Shown here: one piece after another, positions 17,091 through 25,417 of the stretch
How positions within the stretch are numbered: the stretch's first letter is position 1
Layout of the letters: every line of letters begins with the position of its first letter
NCBI RefSeq assembly: GCF_004053875.1
Contig: NZ_SBIP01000006.1
Coordinates: forward strand, 124,001-188,000
DNA from: Neorhizobium lilium
GTDB taxonomy: Bacteria > Pseudomonadota > Alphaproteobacteria > Rhizobiales > Rhizobiaceae
Length of the DNA: 64,000 nt
Direction of reading: 5' to 3'
Translations under genes and position numbers: made by a program
The notes under the pieces: generated by a model
Told to the model about the DNA's origin: nothing
Database searches by the model: none
The model's input: the letters and a program-made list of their open reading frames with translations, nothing else

Positions 17091-17654
17091 ATGAGCATAG
17101 ATAATATGGACAAGCGGATTGGAGCGCGTATCCGGACCGAGCGCGAAAGTCGGGGTTGGTCCCTGAGTGACCTCGCAGCCAAGGCGTCAGTTTCTCGCGC
17201 CATGGTCTATAAGGTCGAGCGAGGCGAGAGCAGCCCCACTGCAAACATGCTCGCCAAGCTGTCTGGCGCTTTCGGCTTGAGCATGTCCACGCTGATGGCG
17301 CGAGCGGAGATACAGCAGGGTCGGCTCCTCAGGAAGGCTGACCAGCCCGTCTGGGCCGATCCTGAAACGGGATATCTCCGCCGCCACGTTTCACCGCGCT
17401 CGGACATGCCGCTGGATCTTATCAACGTCACTCTTCCCGCTGGCAAGGAGGTGCCCATGCCAGCCTCAGCCTATGCGTTCCTCCGCCAGCTCGTATGGGT
17501 CCTGTCTGGAGAGCTCGTGTTTGTAGAAGGCCAAACGCAGCACGAAATGAAGGAAGGTGATTGCCTGGAACTCGGTCCACCAACCGATTGCGTGTTCAAG
17601 AACGCAAGCGAGCGGGAGTGCGTGTATGCAGTGGCGGCATTGACCGTGGGTTGA
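17091..17654 (+). CDS. XRE-family regulator with C-terminal cupin domain
   Basis: A 187-residue protein with an N-terminal helix-turn-helix (ERESRGWSLSDLAAKASVSR, AMVYKVERGESSPTANMLAK) and a C-terminal cupin barrel (VTLPAGKEVPMPASAYAFLR, VLSGELVFVEG). This architecture is common in repressors that sense small metabolites and usually control the adjacent gene; here the next gene is a GNAT acetyltransferase at 17732. Direct repeats lie between the two. Confidence 0.9.
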   Translation: MSIDNMDKRIGARIRTERESRGWSLSDLAAKASVSRAMVYKVERGESSPTANMLAKLSGAFGLSMSTLMARAEIQQGRLLRKADQPVWADPETGYLRRHVSPRSDMPLDLINVTLPAGKEVPMPASAYAFLRQLVWVLSGELVFVEGQTQHEMKEGDCLELGPPTDCVFKNASERECVYAVAALTVG

Positions 17655-17684
17655 CTTCGGCGAAATGCGTTGCGCCAACATGTT

Positions 17685-17720
17685 TAATATAGTAGACATA
17701 AACCTATCATATTAGACAAA
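17685..17720. promoter_or_regulatory. Direct repeats ahead of the GNAT gene
   Basis: Two copies of a TAGACA-centred sequence, AATATAGTAGACATAA and TCATATTAGACAAA, are spaced about two helical turns apart just before the GNAT ribosome site (AAGGAAG). They may be operator half-sites for the XRE-cupin regulator or overlap the promoter. Inference only. Confidence 0.35.
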
Positions 17721-17731
17721 AGGAAGCGACC

Positions 17732-18250
17732 ATGGACATCCGTGACGGCATCGAAGCAGATATTCCCGGCATCACCGACATCTACAACCATGCAGTCGCA
17801 AACACGACAGCAATCTGGAACGACGCCGAAGTCGATACGGCTAACAGACATAGCTGGCTGGCCGATCGAGCCAGGCTCGGCTATCCAGTCCTAGTGGCTA
17901 TCGGCGAGGACGGTCAGGTCGTCGGCTACGCGTCCTTCGGCGACTGGCGAGCCTTCGATGGCTACAGATATACCGTCGAACATTCCGTCTATGTAAGGGT
18001 GGACCAGCGCGGCAAAGGCACCGGAGTGAAACTCATGGAGGCCCTCGTTGAACGCGCGCGAGCGATCGGTAAGCACGTTATGGTCGCCGGGATTGAAGCT
18101 GAGAACCTCGGCTCCGTGCGCCTGCATGAAAAGCTCGGCTTCGAGCAGGTCGGTCATCTCAAGCAGGTCGGCACCAAATTCGGCAAATGGCTTGACCTCG
18201 TGTTCATGCAGCTGACGCTCAACCCCGGCGGCTCCCCTGAGCAGCGGTGA
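17732..18250 (+). CDS. GNAT N-acetyltransferase, phosphinothricin/methionine-sulfone type
   Basis: A 172-residue acetyltransferase related to the phosphinothricin acetyltransferase/YncA group. Seen are the opening DIRDGIEADIPGITDIYNHA, the central VGYASFGDWRAFDGYRYTVE, the acetyl-CoA-binding V-x-x-x-QRGKGTGVKLMEALVE (R/Q-x-x-G-x-G/A motif), and the C-terminal EAENLGSVRLHEKLGFEQVG. Homologues detoxify phosphinothricin, methionine sulfoximine or methionine sulfone by N-acetylation. The true substrate is unproven. Follows the XRE-cupin gene and probably under its control. Confidence 0.9.
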   Translation: MDIRDGIEADIPGITDIYNHAVANTTAIWNDAEVDTANRHSWLADRARLGYPVLVAIGEDGQVVGYASFGDWRAFDGYRYTVEHSVYVRVDQRGKGTGVKLMEALVERARAIGKHVMVAGIEAENLGSVRLHEKLGFEQVGHLKQVGTKFGKWLDLVFMQLTLNPGGSPEQR

Positions 18251-18323
18251 GGAACATGCTTTCCGCTGTATTCGCGACGATCTCAGCAGCGGACGCTCGG
18301 TAGTTGGCTTGATGCCCCTTCAG

Positions 18324-18396
18324 TCGCAAATCTCCTGATTTTGCAGCGCTGCAAAAGTCGGGCTAAAATATCGACCAATCGCCGGGAGATTTGCGA
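18324..18396. repeat. 73-bp nested palindromic element between convergent genes
   Basis: TCGCAAATCTCC at 18324-18335 has its exact complement GGAGATTTGCGA at 18385-18396. Inside lies a perfect 18-bp palindrome, TTTTGCAGCGCTGCAAAA, at 18339-18356. The element fills the gap between the GNAT gene and the convergent Lrp gene. It may act as a bidirectional terminator, be a REP-like or MITE-like repeat, or be a protein-binding site. Confidence 0.7.
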
Positions 18397-18398
18397 AA

Positions 18399-18890
18399 TC
18401 AACCCTTCTTTATGAGTTCACGTCCAATACGCTTCGCGGGCTCGCTGCGCAGAACGATTGCTGTGGTGACCGAACCATAGCGTGCAACAGCATCGACAAT
18501 GCTTTCCAGCTCGGCTGGTGAGGGCACGACCACTTTCAGGTGGAAGCAGTCCTCTCCAGTCAGTCTTAAGACCTCGATGATCTGCGGCATCTCCGAAAAC
18601 TGCTTCAGGCATGTTTTGATGTATTCATGCGTGGTGCGCAGGCGGATGATCGCCATCATTCCAAGCCCTATCGAGGCAGGATCGATGACAGCTCTGTAGC
18701 CAGTGATGATACCACGTTCTTCAAGCCGCTTCAGACGTTCCGACGTTGCCGGCTGAGAAAGGCCGACCCTTCTTCCAAGTTCGGAAACGCTGATGCGTCC
18801 GTCGTCCTGCAAGGCTTCGATCATGGAAATATCCGTTGGATCAAGTTCGGGACGCAAATCGAGATATTTCGCCATTGACCTTGAATCCAT
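18399..18890 (-). CDS. Lrp/AsnC-family transcriptional regulator
   Basis: A 163-residue feast/famine regulator. The N-terminal winged helix is LDPTDISMIEALQDDGRISV and SELGRRVGLSQPATSERLKR, followed by the RAM ligand-binding domain (LGMMAIIRLRTTHEY, EVLRLTGEDCFHLKVVVPSP). The GTGEDCFHLKV-type segment corresponds to the effector-binding loop. It is divergent from the serine hydrolase gene at 18981, which is a likely target. An alternative in-frame ATG (18875) is available five codons downstream. Confidence 0.9.
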   Translation of the reverse strand: MDSRSMAKYLDLRPELDPTDISMIEALQDDGRISVSELGRRVGLSQPATSERLKRLEERGIITGYRAVIDPASIGLGMMAIIRLRTTHEYIKTCLKQFSEMPQIIEVLRLTGEDCFHLKVVVPSPAELESIVDAVARYGSVTTAIVLRSEPAKRIGRELIKKG

Positions 18891-18980
18891 CGGTTTGTGG
18901 GGCTCTTTCCCGATGAATGCTTATTTTTCTGTGTCTCGTAAATATCCATAACGACAGGAGACGTAACGAAGAGGCAAAAC

Positions 18981-19529
18981 ATGACTGAAATCATTCATCT
19001 GCCCGGCATCGGCAATTCCGGCAAGTCTCATTGGCAGACCCTTTGGGAGAATGCCAATCCCGCCATACGTCGTTTCGCGCCGACGAGTTGGGGTGAGCCT
19101 GATCTTTCCGACTGGGTCGCGGCGCTAGAGGAAGCCGTGCGCGCCGCACAAACGCCGCCCATTCTGGTGGCGCATAGCCTGGCCTGCCTGCTTGTCGCAC
19201 ATTGGGATCAAGTTTCTGATCTGCCAATTAGGGGAGCGATGTTGGTGGCTGTGCCTGATCCGTCTTCTCAGGCTTTTCCCCCACAGGCGGCGAGCTTTGC
19301 AGATACGCCGCAACGGAAATTCCGATTTCCTTCTCTCATCGTAGCAAGTTCCGATGATCCCTATGGTTCACTGCCTTATGTCCAGAAGCGAGCCGAGCAA
19401 TGGGGTTGCGATTTAAAGGTCATCGGCGCGGCTGGCCACATCAACGGCCAAAGCGAACTCGGCGACTGGCCAGAGGGCTTGGCTATTCTGAAAGACTTCG
19501 TGAGCTCATCCAGACGCCGATCGGATTGA
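18981..19529 (+). CDS. RBBP9/YdeN-family alpha/beta hydrolase
   Basis: A 182-residue small serine hydrolase. It opens with the family-specific IIHLPGIGNSGKSHWQTLWE and has the nucleophile elbow VAHSLACLLVAHW (serine in A-H-S-L-A). The late catalytic residues are in PSLIVASSDDPYGSLPYVQK (aspartate) and GAAGHINGQSELGDWPEG (histidine). Length and motif spacing fit the RBBP9/YdeN family rather than larger esterases. Divergent from an Lrp-type regulator. Substrate unknown. Confidence 0.9.
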   Translation: MTEIIHLPGIGNSGKSHWQTLWENANPAIRRFAPTSWGEPDLSDWVAALEEAVRAAQTPPILVAHSLACLLVAHWDQVSDLPIRGAMLVAVPDPSSQAFPPQAASFADTPQRKFRFPSLIVASSDDPYGSLPYVQKRAEQWGCDLKVIGAAGHINGQSELGDWPEGLAILKDFVSSSRRRSD

Positions 19530-19696
19530 AAGAACTGACGTGACGGAGAAGCCTTGGATGCTGTCTCGGAAATTCTGATACCCGCGGCAAGAATTCCAGT
19601 ATCGATTGGAATGCTTTTAAAAGCAGAAGTGGCACTTTTTCTAATGAATGTCTGTGATATCTTGGGTTAGATAGCCCGGAGTAAAATTAGAAAATC

Positions 19697-20923
19697 ATGT
19701 ACCCAGCTCTCTGGCATCTTTCTGAAAGGAAAGAGCATTTGACTGACGATCAGGCTAGCTCTCGTTTCCAGACATGGCTGTCGATCGCGGTGCTCGGCAT
19801 TGCTGCGTTCACGATGGTGACGACCGAATTCGCTCCGATCGGACTGATGACGCAAATGGCTGTCGATCTCGGTGAAGCCCCGGCTAAGATCGGGCTGACC
19901 GTCACCCTCTACGCCTGGTTCGGAGCCCTCAGCGGTCTCCTGGCCCCAACACTCGTCGGACGCGTCCCGCGCAAAGCTCTCCTGATCGGGCTGATGCTGC
20001 TCATCGCTGCGTCGAACGCGATCGCGCTCCTTTCGCCGTCCCTGGAGGCGCTGTTCTTTGCCCGCTTCGTGGGGTCTGTGGCACACGGCATCTTCTGGGC
20101 AACAGTCGCTGCTTTCGCGATGGACATCGCTCCACCCCGCCAAACGGGCTTGGCGACCTCCATCGTCTTCGGCGGCATTTCTATCGCCACGGTCATGGGT
20201 GTGCCGGCCGTCAACATTGTGGGGCAGGCAATGGGATGGCGCGGGGCATTCGGCGCGCTTTCGCTGCTCGGTCTGCTGACGGCTTTTGCAATGATGGTGA
20301 CGCTTCCGAACATGGCGACATCGGTGCGCGGCCGCAAAGCGACGCTCGCCGATGCCCTCGGTCAGCGCTCGCTTTGGTCCATCTACGCTATCACGGCACT
20401 GATCGGGGCGGTTCACTTCTCAGCCTACACCTTCGCCGAGCCGTTCATCGCCGCGCTTCCCGGTGTCGTGCCGGCGGGAGTGCCGGTCTTCCTCTTCGCC
20501 TTCGGGGCGGCGGGGCTCCTGGGCAGCGTTCTTGGCGCGCTGCTGATAGATCGCTTCCTGCATGAGGTCATCTTGTGTGCGCTCGCGGCCATGGGAATGG
20601 CCCTGATCTTCATGGGAACGTCGACCTCGGTCCTCGGACTTGTCGGCGTCGGCGCATGCCTCGTGGTGTGGGGCGCGGCGATCTCGATCCTTTTCGCTAC
20701 CCTCCAGACCTGGGTTCTCAAGGCCTCGGGTCCCCTTTCGACGCCAGCGGCAGCCGTTCACACGGCCGTTCTGAACGCGGCGATCGGCATCGGTGCCATG
20801 ACGGGATCAATCATGCTCGACCGATGGGGACCCTTCACTGTCATGCTCGGGGCCGGTATCGGCGCGATGCTTCCTCTGGGGCTTGCCCTTATGCAGAAAG
20901 GACCGAGGAAACAGCGGATATGA
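19697..20923 (+). CDS. MFS transporter (arabinose-efflux/AraJ-like)
   Basis: A 408-residue twelve-helix major facilitator. Visible hallmarks are the first helix IAVLGIAAFTMVTTEFAPIG, the AraJ/SotB-like motif LLIAASNAIALLSPSLEALF, and a charged cytoplasmic loop between helices six and seven (NMATSVRGRKATLADALGQR). Homologues export sugars, drugs or amino-acid-like compounds by proton antiport. Start uncertain: the ATG at 19697 is used, but an AAGGAAAG lies just before a TTG at 19739, which would shorten the N-terminus by 14 residues. Its stop overlaps the Nudix gene start. Confidence 0.9.
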   Translation: MYPALWHLSERKEHLTDDQASSRFQTWLSIAVLGIAAFTMVTTEFAPIGLMTQMAVDLGEAPAKIGLTVTLYAWFGALSGLLAPTLVGRVPRKALLIGLMLLIAASNAIALLSPSLEALFFARFVGSVAHGIFWATVAAFAMDIAPPRQTGLATSIVFGGISIATVMGVPAVNIVGQAMGWRGAFGALSLLGLLTAFAMMVTLPNMATSVRGRKATLADALGQRSLWSIYAITALIGAVHFSAYTFAEPFIAALPGVVPAGVPVFLFAFGAAGLLGSVLGALLIDRFLHEVILCALAAMGMALIFMGTSTSVLGLVGVGACLVVWGAAISILFATLQTWVLKASGPLSTPAAAVHTAVLNAAIGIGAMTGSIMLDRWGPFTVMLGAGIGAMLPLGLALMQKGPRKQRI

Positions 20924-21342
20924 CAACGCTCCCCTCCGATACCGCGCCGGTCATCTGTATCGCGGCGGCGTTGATCCTAGACGCACAAGGCCGGACCCTC
21001 CTCGTCCGCAAACGCGGTTCCTCATTCTTCATGCAGGCGGGAGGCAAGATCGAGCCGGGAGAAGCGCCCCTCGCGGCTTTGGCGCGGGAATTGCAGGAAG
21101 AGCTTGGCGTTCATCTCCCCTCCGAAGTCTCCTATCTCGGCCGTTTCCTCGCGGAAGCCGCGAACGAAGACGGGCATTGGGTGGACGCCGAACTTTACAG
21201 CTTCCGGCTTGACCGGAACGTCTCTCCCGCTGCCGAAATCGAGGAAGTCATCTGGGCTACCGAGGAAATGCTGCCAACGATCCAGCTTGCGCCCCTGACA
21301 CGTGACGAGGTCATTCCGCTCTTCTGTTGCCTGCGGCAATAA
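20920..21342 (+). CDS. Nudix hydrolase
   Basis: A 140-residue Nudix protein whose Nudix box reads GGKIEPGEAPLAALARELQE followed by ELGV, matching GX5EX7REUXEEXGU with the Q for E at one metal-binding position noted by eye. Nudix enzymes hydrolyse nucleoside-diphosphate-linked compounds such as oxidised nucleotides or ADP-ribose; substrate unknown. The ATG overlaps the MFS stop (ATGA at 20920-20923), so it is translationally coupled to the transporter. Confidence 0.9.
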   Translation: MTTLPSDTAPVICIAAALILDAQGRTLLVRKRGSSFFMQAGGKIEPGEAPLAALARELQEELGVHLPSEVSYLGRFLAEAANEDGHWVDAELYSFRLDRNVSPAAEIEEVIWATEEMLPTIQLAPLTRDEVIPLFCCLRQ

Positions 21343-21513
21343 ACCAAATGCCTTTCGACTTGTGCCCTTTGCGGAAGAGACGGCGGGCTGATGACGTTTC
21401 GCTAACGACTGAATATGCGGCGAGATGGAGTTGCAACCGCAAATTTGCCGCCCGCTTTCCACAAAAGCACAAAATTTGTTGATTTAATCGCAATATGCGC
21501 ACACAATGCGGTC

Positions 21514-21969
21514 ATGGATATAATCGACCGCAAAATCATCAGCCTTTTGGCGCAGGACGCCAGGCGATCGCTCTCCGATATCGGTGGCGCGGTTGAACTG
21601 TCCGCGTCCGCCGTCAACGAACGTATCCGTCGTCTGACGACAAGCGGCGCGATCCGCCGCACAACCGTCGATGCCGATCCACAGGCGCTGGATCTGCCGA
21701 TCCTTGCCTTTGTCTGGATCGCGCTCGCCCCGGGAGCCGACGAAGCCGCATTTCGCAGCTACGCGGCGGCACACCCTTCTATTGCTGAGTGCCACCATGT
21801 CACCGGCCCATGGTCTTACCTGATGAAAATTCATGTTGGCTCGCTTGCCGGAATCGAGGCCTTTCTGGCGGACATGAAGGAGCACGGTTTCCTGGTCCGT
21901 TCCGAAACCATCATCGCCCTGTCCTCGGTCGTGGATGGCCCCTTTATCCTGAAGGAGGGAATGGTCTGA
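21514..21969 (+). CDS. Lrp/AsnC-family transcriptional regulator
   Basis: A 151-residue protein starting MDIIDRKIISLLAQDARRSL with helix-turn-helix SDIGGAVELSASAVNERIRR and a RAM domain (LDLPILAFVWIALAPGADEA, HVTGPWSYLMKIHVGS). The start was set at 21514 because the upstream extension to 21415 lacks family similarity. The stop codon overlaps the LysE gene start by one base, so this regulator very probably controls the exporter in response to an amino acid, as in LysG/LysE-like and Lrp/LeuE-like pairs. Confidence 0.9.
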   Translation: MDIIDRKIISLLAQDARRSLSDIGGAVELSASAVNERIRRLTTSGAIRRTTVDADPQALDLPILAFVWIALAPGADEAAFRSYAAAHPSIAECHHVTGPWSYLMKIHVGSLAGIEAFLADMKEHGFLVRSETIIALSSVVDGPFILKEGMV

Positions 21970-22595
21970 TGGACGTTCTGCTGTTCGGCAAAAGCCTGCT
22001 TCTTGGTCTGGTGGTTGCCGCCCCGTTAGGGCCGATCGGCGCATTGTGCATCAACCGCACGCTCGAACGCGGCTTTTGGGCCGGCGTTGCCGGAGGGCTT
22101 GGAACGGCGCTGGCGGATGCGATCTACGCAAGCTTCGCGGCGATCGGGTTTTCAGCCTTCGCGGCGAGGCTGTCGATGATTGACGCACCGCTCAAGCTTA
22201 TCGGCGGCCTGTTCATGCTTTGGCTCGGCTGGAAAAGCATGAGGCCGAAACCTCCGCGCGCTGTGGCACAGGTTGGTGCGAGAGACCTCCTTGGGACGAT
22301 CGCGACGACGTTCCTTCTCACGATCACCAATCCGATGACCATTCTCGCCTTTGCGGCGATGTTCGCCGGTCTCGGGCTGGCTGACGCACCGGGAGCGATC
22401 AATGCCACGATCGTCGTAGCCGGCGTGTTTCTGGGGTCGCTGTTGTGGTGGTTCCTGTTGAGTGGCAGCGTTACTTTTGCGCGGCGGCGGTTGCCGGAGG
22501 GATTTGCCCTGTGGGTGTCGAGGCTGTCCGGGGTGATCCTTATCGGTTTCGGTCTCTATGCGCTTGGATCGGCGCTACTCATCGCAGTTCGATAG
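21969..22595 (+). CDS. LysE/RhtB-family amino-acid exporter
   Basis: A 208-residue membrane protein with six hydrophobic segments. The LysE-family hallmark is present: LGLVVAAPLGPIGALCINRT (the PxGP motif) followed by ERGFWAGVAGGLGTALADAI; the TNPMTILAFAAMFAGLGL stretch is the conserved third-to-fourth helix region. It exports amino acids or analogues. ATG at 21969 overlaps the Lrp stop (TGATG), indicating coupled translation. Confidence 0.92.
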   Translation: MDVLLFGKSLLLGLVVAAPLGPIGALCINRTLERGFWAGVAGGLGTALADAIYASFAAIGFSAFAARLSMIDAPLKLIGGLFMLWLGWKSMRPKPPRAVAQVGARDLLGTIATTFLLTITNPMTILAFAAMFAGLGLADAPGAINATIVVAGVFLGSLLWWFLLSGSVTFARRRLPEGFALWVSRLSGVILIGFGLYALGSALLIAVR

Positions 22596-22711
22596 GCCGT
22601 CACGAAAATCTCGCTGGCCGTGCTCGCAAGCTGCTCCGGACAGCCGGGGGTGTAATGTTAGGGGCCGGCGTTGTGGTTGTAGCATCGCGCTAAGTCGCGC
22701 AACTCCCACCT

Positions 22712-23764
22712 TCAACGAGCGTGCTCAGTCCCCAAGACCTCATCCGCAGCCAATCGTCCAAGTTGCGGGGCGAGGATGACGCCTGGATGGGCCACGATCG
22801 CGTAAAGGCCCTCGACGTTCGGTAAAAATCGACGCACCGGCGCTCCGTCATCTGTCATGGGTCGGTACGCGGCATTGACGGACAGCAGCGTTGGCCGCGC
22901 AGAGAGAGCGAACATCCGAGCGATCGTCGTAGCGGTCCGATCGGCAAGCGCCGCAAGTCCGGCTTGGCCATCGTCAGGGTAATCCTCCGCCGAAACCAGT
23001 TCGTCGGCGAGGCCCGAACGAAGCTCCACTCCTTCGCCATAGACGAGATGGCGCAGAACGCCGGCCCCGCCCGCAAAGCGCATGAGCACAGCCGGCTCCT
23101 CACGCAGGGGCAGTGCGATCCCGAAAGGTGCGGCGAGGAAAACGGCCGCACTGGCGTTCGCCAGCACCACGAAATCGGCGGCAACAACTCCTTTCGTCGT
23201 CCGTACGCCAGCGACACGTCCTCCCCGCGTTTCAACGCCGTCGACGCTTGTTCCGCAGACGATTTCGCTTCCCGCTTCGCTGGCGGCATCCAGCAGTTGG
23301 TGAGTCAAGTCGCGCGGCTCAATGGCGAAATCGTCTGGCGCCCAAGCGGCGAGAGCCGGCAGTGTGGCAAGCCGTGGCTCCATCGATGCCAAGTCAGCCC
23401 TGCTCAACGTTTCCATGCGGACACCAGACGCCTTCTGCTCGGCAATAAGGGCGACGGTCTCCTCGTCCGAGCCCAACCAGACGAGAGAGCCGCGAGCCGT
23501 GATCGGCAAAGATCCGAGCTCGCGTTCGAGGCGCTTGAACTCTACAGCCGCTTGCACTTTGGAGGCAAAGTTTGCGGGATCGTCCGAGGGTAGGCTGCTG
23601 CTCGTGCCGACCCAGCCATACGACCAACGAGTGACGCCACCGGCAGGAGAAGAACCCTTCTCAAGAACCGTCACGCGCGCGCCTTTCCGCGCTAGATGCC
23701 AAGCGACCGACGCTCCGATGACACCGGCCCCGACCACCACGACCCGTGGTGCAGCTTGATCCAT
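22712..23764 (-). CDS. FAD-dependent oxidoreductase (glycine/D-amino-acid oxidase, DAO family)
   Basis: A 350-residue flavoprotein. The N-terminal dinucleotide-binding motif is VVVVGAGVIGASVAWHLARK (GxGxxG) ending in the acidic VLEKGSS; the C-terminal LYAIVAHPGVILAPQLGRLA is the usual second FAD-contact region of DAO/glycine-oxidase proteins. Such enzymes oxidise an amine or amino acid with release of ammonia and peroxide or by passing electrons to a quinone. The ATG at 23764 follows GGAGAA; the frame extends upstream to 23827 without family similarity. Convergent with LysE; substrate unknown. Confidence 0.88.
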   Translation of the reverse strand: MDQAAPRVVVVGAGVIGASVAWHLARKGARVTVLEKGSSPAGGVTRWSYGWVGTSSSLPSDDPANFASKVQAAVEFKRLERELGSLPITARGSLVWLGSDEETVALIAEQKASGVRMETLSRADLASMEPRLATLPALAAWAPDDFAIEPRDLTHQLLDAASEAGSEIVCGTSVDGVETRGGRVAGVRTTKGVVAADFVVLANASAAVFLAAPFGIALPLREEPAVLMRFAGGAGVLRHLVYGEGVELRSGLADELVSAEDYPDDGQAGLAALADRTATTIARMFALSARPTLLSVNAAYRPMTDDGAPVRRFLPNVEGLYAIVAHPGVILAPQLGRLAADEVLGTEHAR

Positions 23765-24154
23765 CAAGCCATTCTCCTCAAAATGCAGGTTCTTCCAAAT
23801 TTGATATCCGCTGCCACGCGCGAACATCGGTAAGGGTAAAATCTGACGATCGCTTTCCTCTTACTCGATTGTTTTTAGAAAAGCTCAAGGCAGTTCGCTA
23901 ATAGCAGATTACTGCTGACATGCTCGGTCGTCGCGTGGCCTCGATCTCCTTCTTCTTTTGGCTACATTTGGGCGCTTGTAGTGCGTAAGACCGAGGGCGT
24001 GTCACTCGCGGCTCGCGGCGTAGTCCTGTCGCAAAAATCATTCGCGAAATTCTAACTTTTGCGCCTGACTTTTGCGATAGAATTTCCCGTGAAAAATCAG
24101 CGCCGCCGATTTTGTCGCGAAAGTTAGAATTCCAGCGACAATATCAACGTGAGC
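23765..24154. other. Intergenic stretch ending in res-like repeats
   Basis: No gene of recognisable family is present. The first ~260 bp show nothing distinctive. From about 24028 a set of related, partly inverted sequences begins, described separately. Confidence 0.4.
24028..24135. repeat. Three related repeats resembling a resolvase (res-type) site
   Basis: GTTAGAATT-type cores occur three times within ~105 bp: as a complement at 24049-24060 (ATTCTAACTTTT, flanked by TTCGCGAA), as a degenerate copy near 24077-24085 (GATAGAATTTCCCG), and in direct orientation at 24114-24131 (GTCGCGAAAGTTAGAATT). Each is flanked by GTCGC(A/G)AAA-like sequence. Three unequal subsites of ~30 bp is the layout of Tn3-family/serine-recombinase res sites. 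No recombinase gene is nearby, so it may be a scar of an excised element. Confidence 0.45.
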
Positions 24155-24370
24155 TTATCCTTCAGGCTGGCGCTTCCACACCAGCCAGCTGAGCGCGACG
24201 ACCCCGGCCATTTCGAACCGCGCTGTCGCCAATGGGATTGGGCGCATTCCTCTGAGAGAAAATGCGATGACCAGGAAGGCGGCCGACCAGGACAGGACGG
24301 ATAAGGCGACCGCAGCATATGCCCCCCCACTGAACCGGATTGAGGCCGTTCTGTCATCGTTTATGAAGGA
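24155..24370 (-). pseudogene. EamA-family (DMT) transporter, N-terminal remnant
   Basis: On the minus strand a frame of about 70 codons reads ASIRFSGGAYAAVALSVLSW, then SAAFLVIAFSLRGMRPIPLA, TARFEMAGVVALSWLVWKRQ and a TAA at 24155-24157. This is the first two helices of an EamA-type exporter, whose normal length is ~290 residues in two repeats. No ATG is in frame and everything after helix two is gone, with res-like repeats starting 20 bp past the stop. A remnant. Confidence 0.7.
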
Positions 24371-24449
24371 AGCCGTTCATCATCCTTGTCCTTTTTGTCT
24401 CAAAGAGAAGCCAGCAGGAACGCATTGGCTTCCGAACATGCGTACGATC

Positions 24450-25326
24450 TTATGGAACGAGCACAAGGCTTCCGGTCGTCTCTCCGTGTTCCAGATCGCT
24501 TTGCGCTTGGGCTGCTTCTGACAATGGATATTCTCTACCTGGGTCGGGCCAGTGATAGCGAACGGATAGGGCCGAGTTCTTCAACGGACACGGGCGGGAT
24601 CGGCCCAGCCACTTGCCCTATCGAGGCGACAAGGCCAAAGCGCCTGATGCAGCCAAGCGTCTTGCGCAGCATCTCACCCCCGATACCGTCGATTGCGAAA
24701 TCGACACCTTTGCCTTTTGTCAGCAGACCGATTTCGGACACGACATCTGCTTCACGACCGACGATGACATGATCCACGCCATTTGCGCGCGCGATATCGG
24801 CTTTGTCGGATGAGCCTGTTGTGCCAATGACAATACCTCCCAGGGACTTCGCCCATCGTGTCAGGATAGTGCCAAGACCACCTGCAGCCGCATGAATGAG
24901 CAAGGTTGTTCCGCTTCCGACCGGATATGTCCGGGTCAGAAGCATGTGCGCGGTCAGTCCCCGTAAAAAAGAAGGGGCGGCTATCCTTGTGCTGATGTCA
25001 TCGGGCAATTTGATTGCGCGCCAAGCGGGCAAGAGGCGTGTTGCCGCGTATGCGCCGGGTATGCCGGTATAAGCAACGCGGTCGCCCACATGGATCTCGT
25101 CGACCTGCGGGCCGATCGCCTCGACGACACCGGCACCTTCTACCCCAAGAACAGCCGGTAGCGGCAAGGGGTAAAGGCCGATACGCTGGTAGATGTCGAT
25201 GAAGTTTACGCCGATTGCCTCATGGCGGATGCGAAGTTCGCCCGGTCCCGGCACTTGCGGTGGGCAAGCGGAAACTCGGAGCTTATCGACATCGCCTGTA
25301 GCAACCAGTTCTATCTTTTTGTCCAT
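24450..25326 (-). pseudogene. Quinone oxidoreductase (zinc-free MDR), internally deleted and frameshifted
   Basis: From ATG 25326 the frame gives a normal quinone oxidoreductase: PGPGELRIRHEAIGVNFIDI, GVEGAGVVEAIGPQVD, the NADPH-binding HAAAGGLGTILTRWAKSLGG and GVDFAIDGIGGEML, up to SVEELGPIRSLSLARP, where a stop follows at 24535. The authentic C-terminus is found directly afterwards in another frame (EYPLSEAAQAQSDLEHGETT, then GSLVLVP and TAA at 24450). About 40 codons that should lie between are missing, so a small out-of-frame deletion has killed the gene. Divergent from the LysR pseudogene at 25418. Confidence 0.85.
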
Positions 25327-25417
25327 GCCTTCGCCTCCGTTTAAAGCGAATTGTGTCATCTGGCAAACTGATAGAAAATCCCCTATTATCTAACCGTCAA
25401 TGTGAAGAATTTAACCG

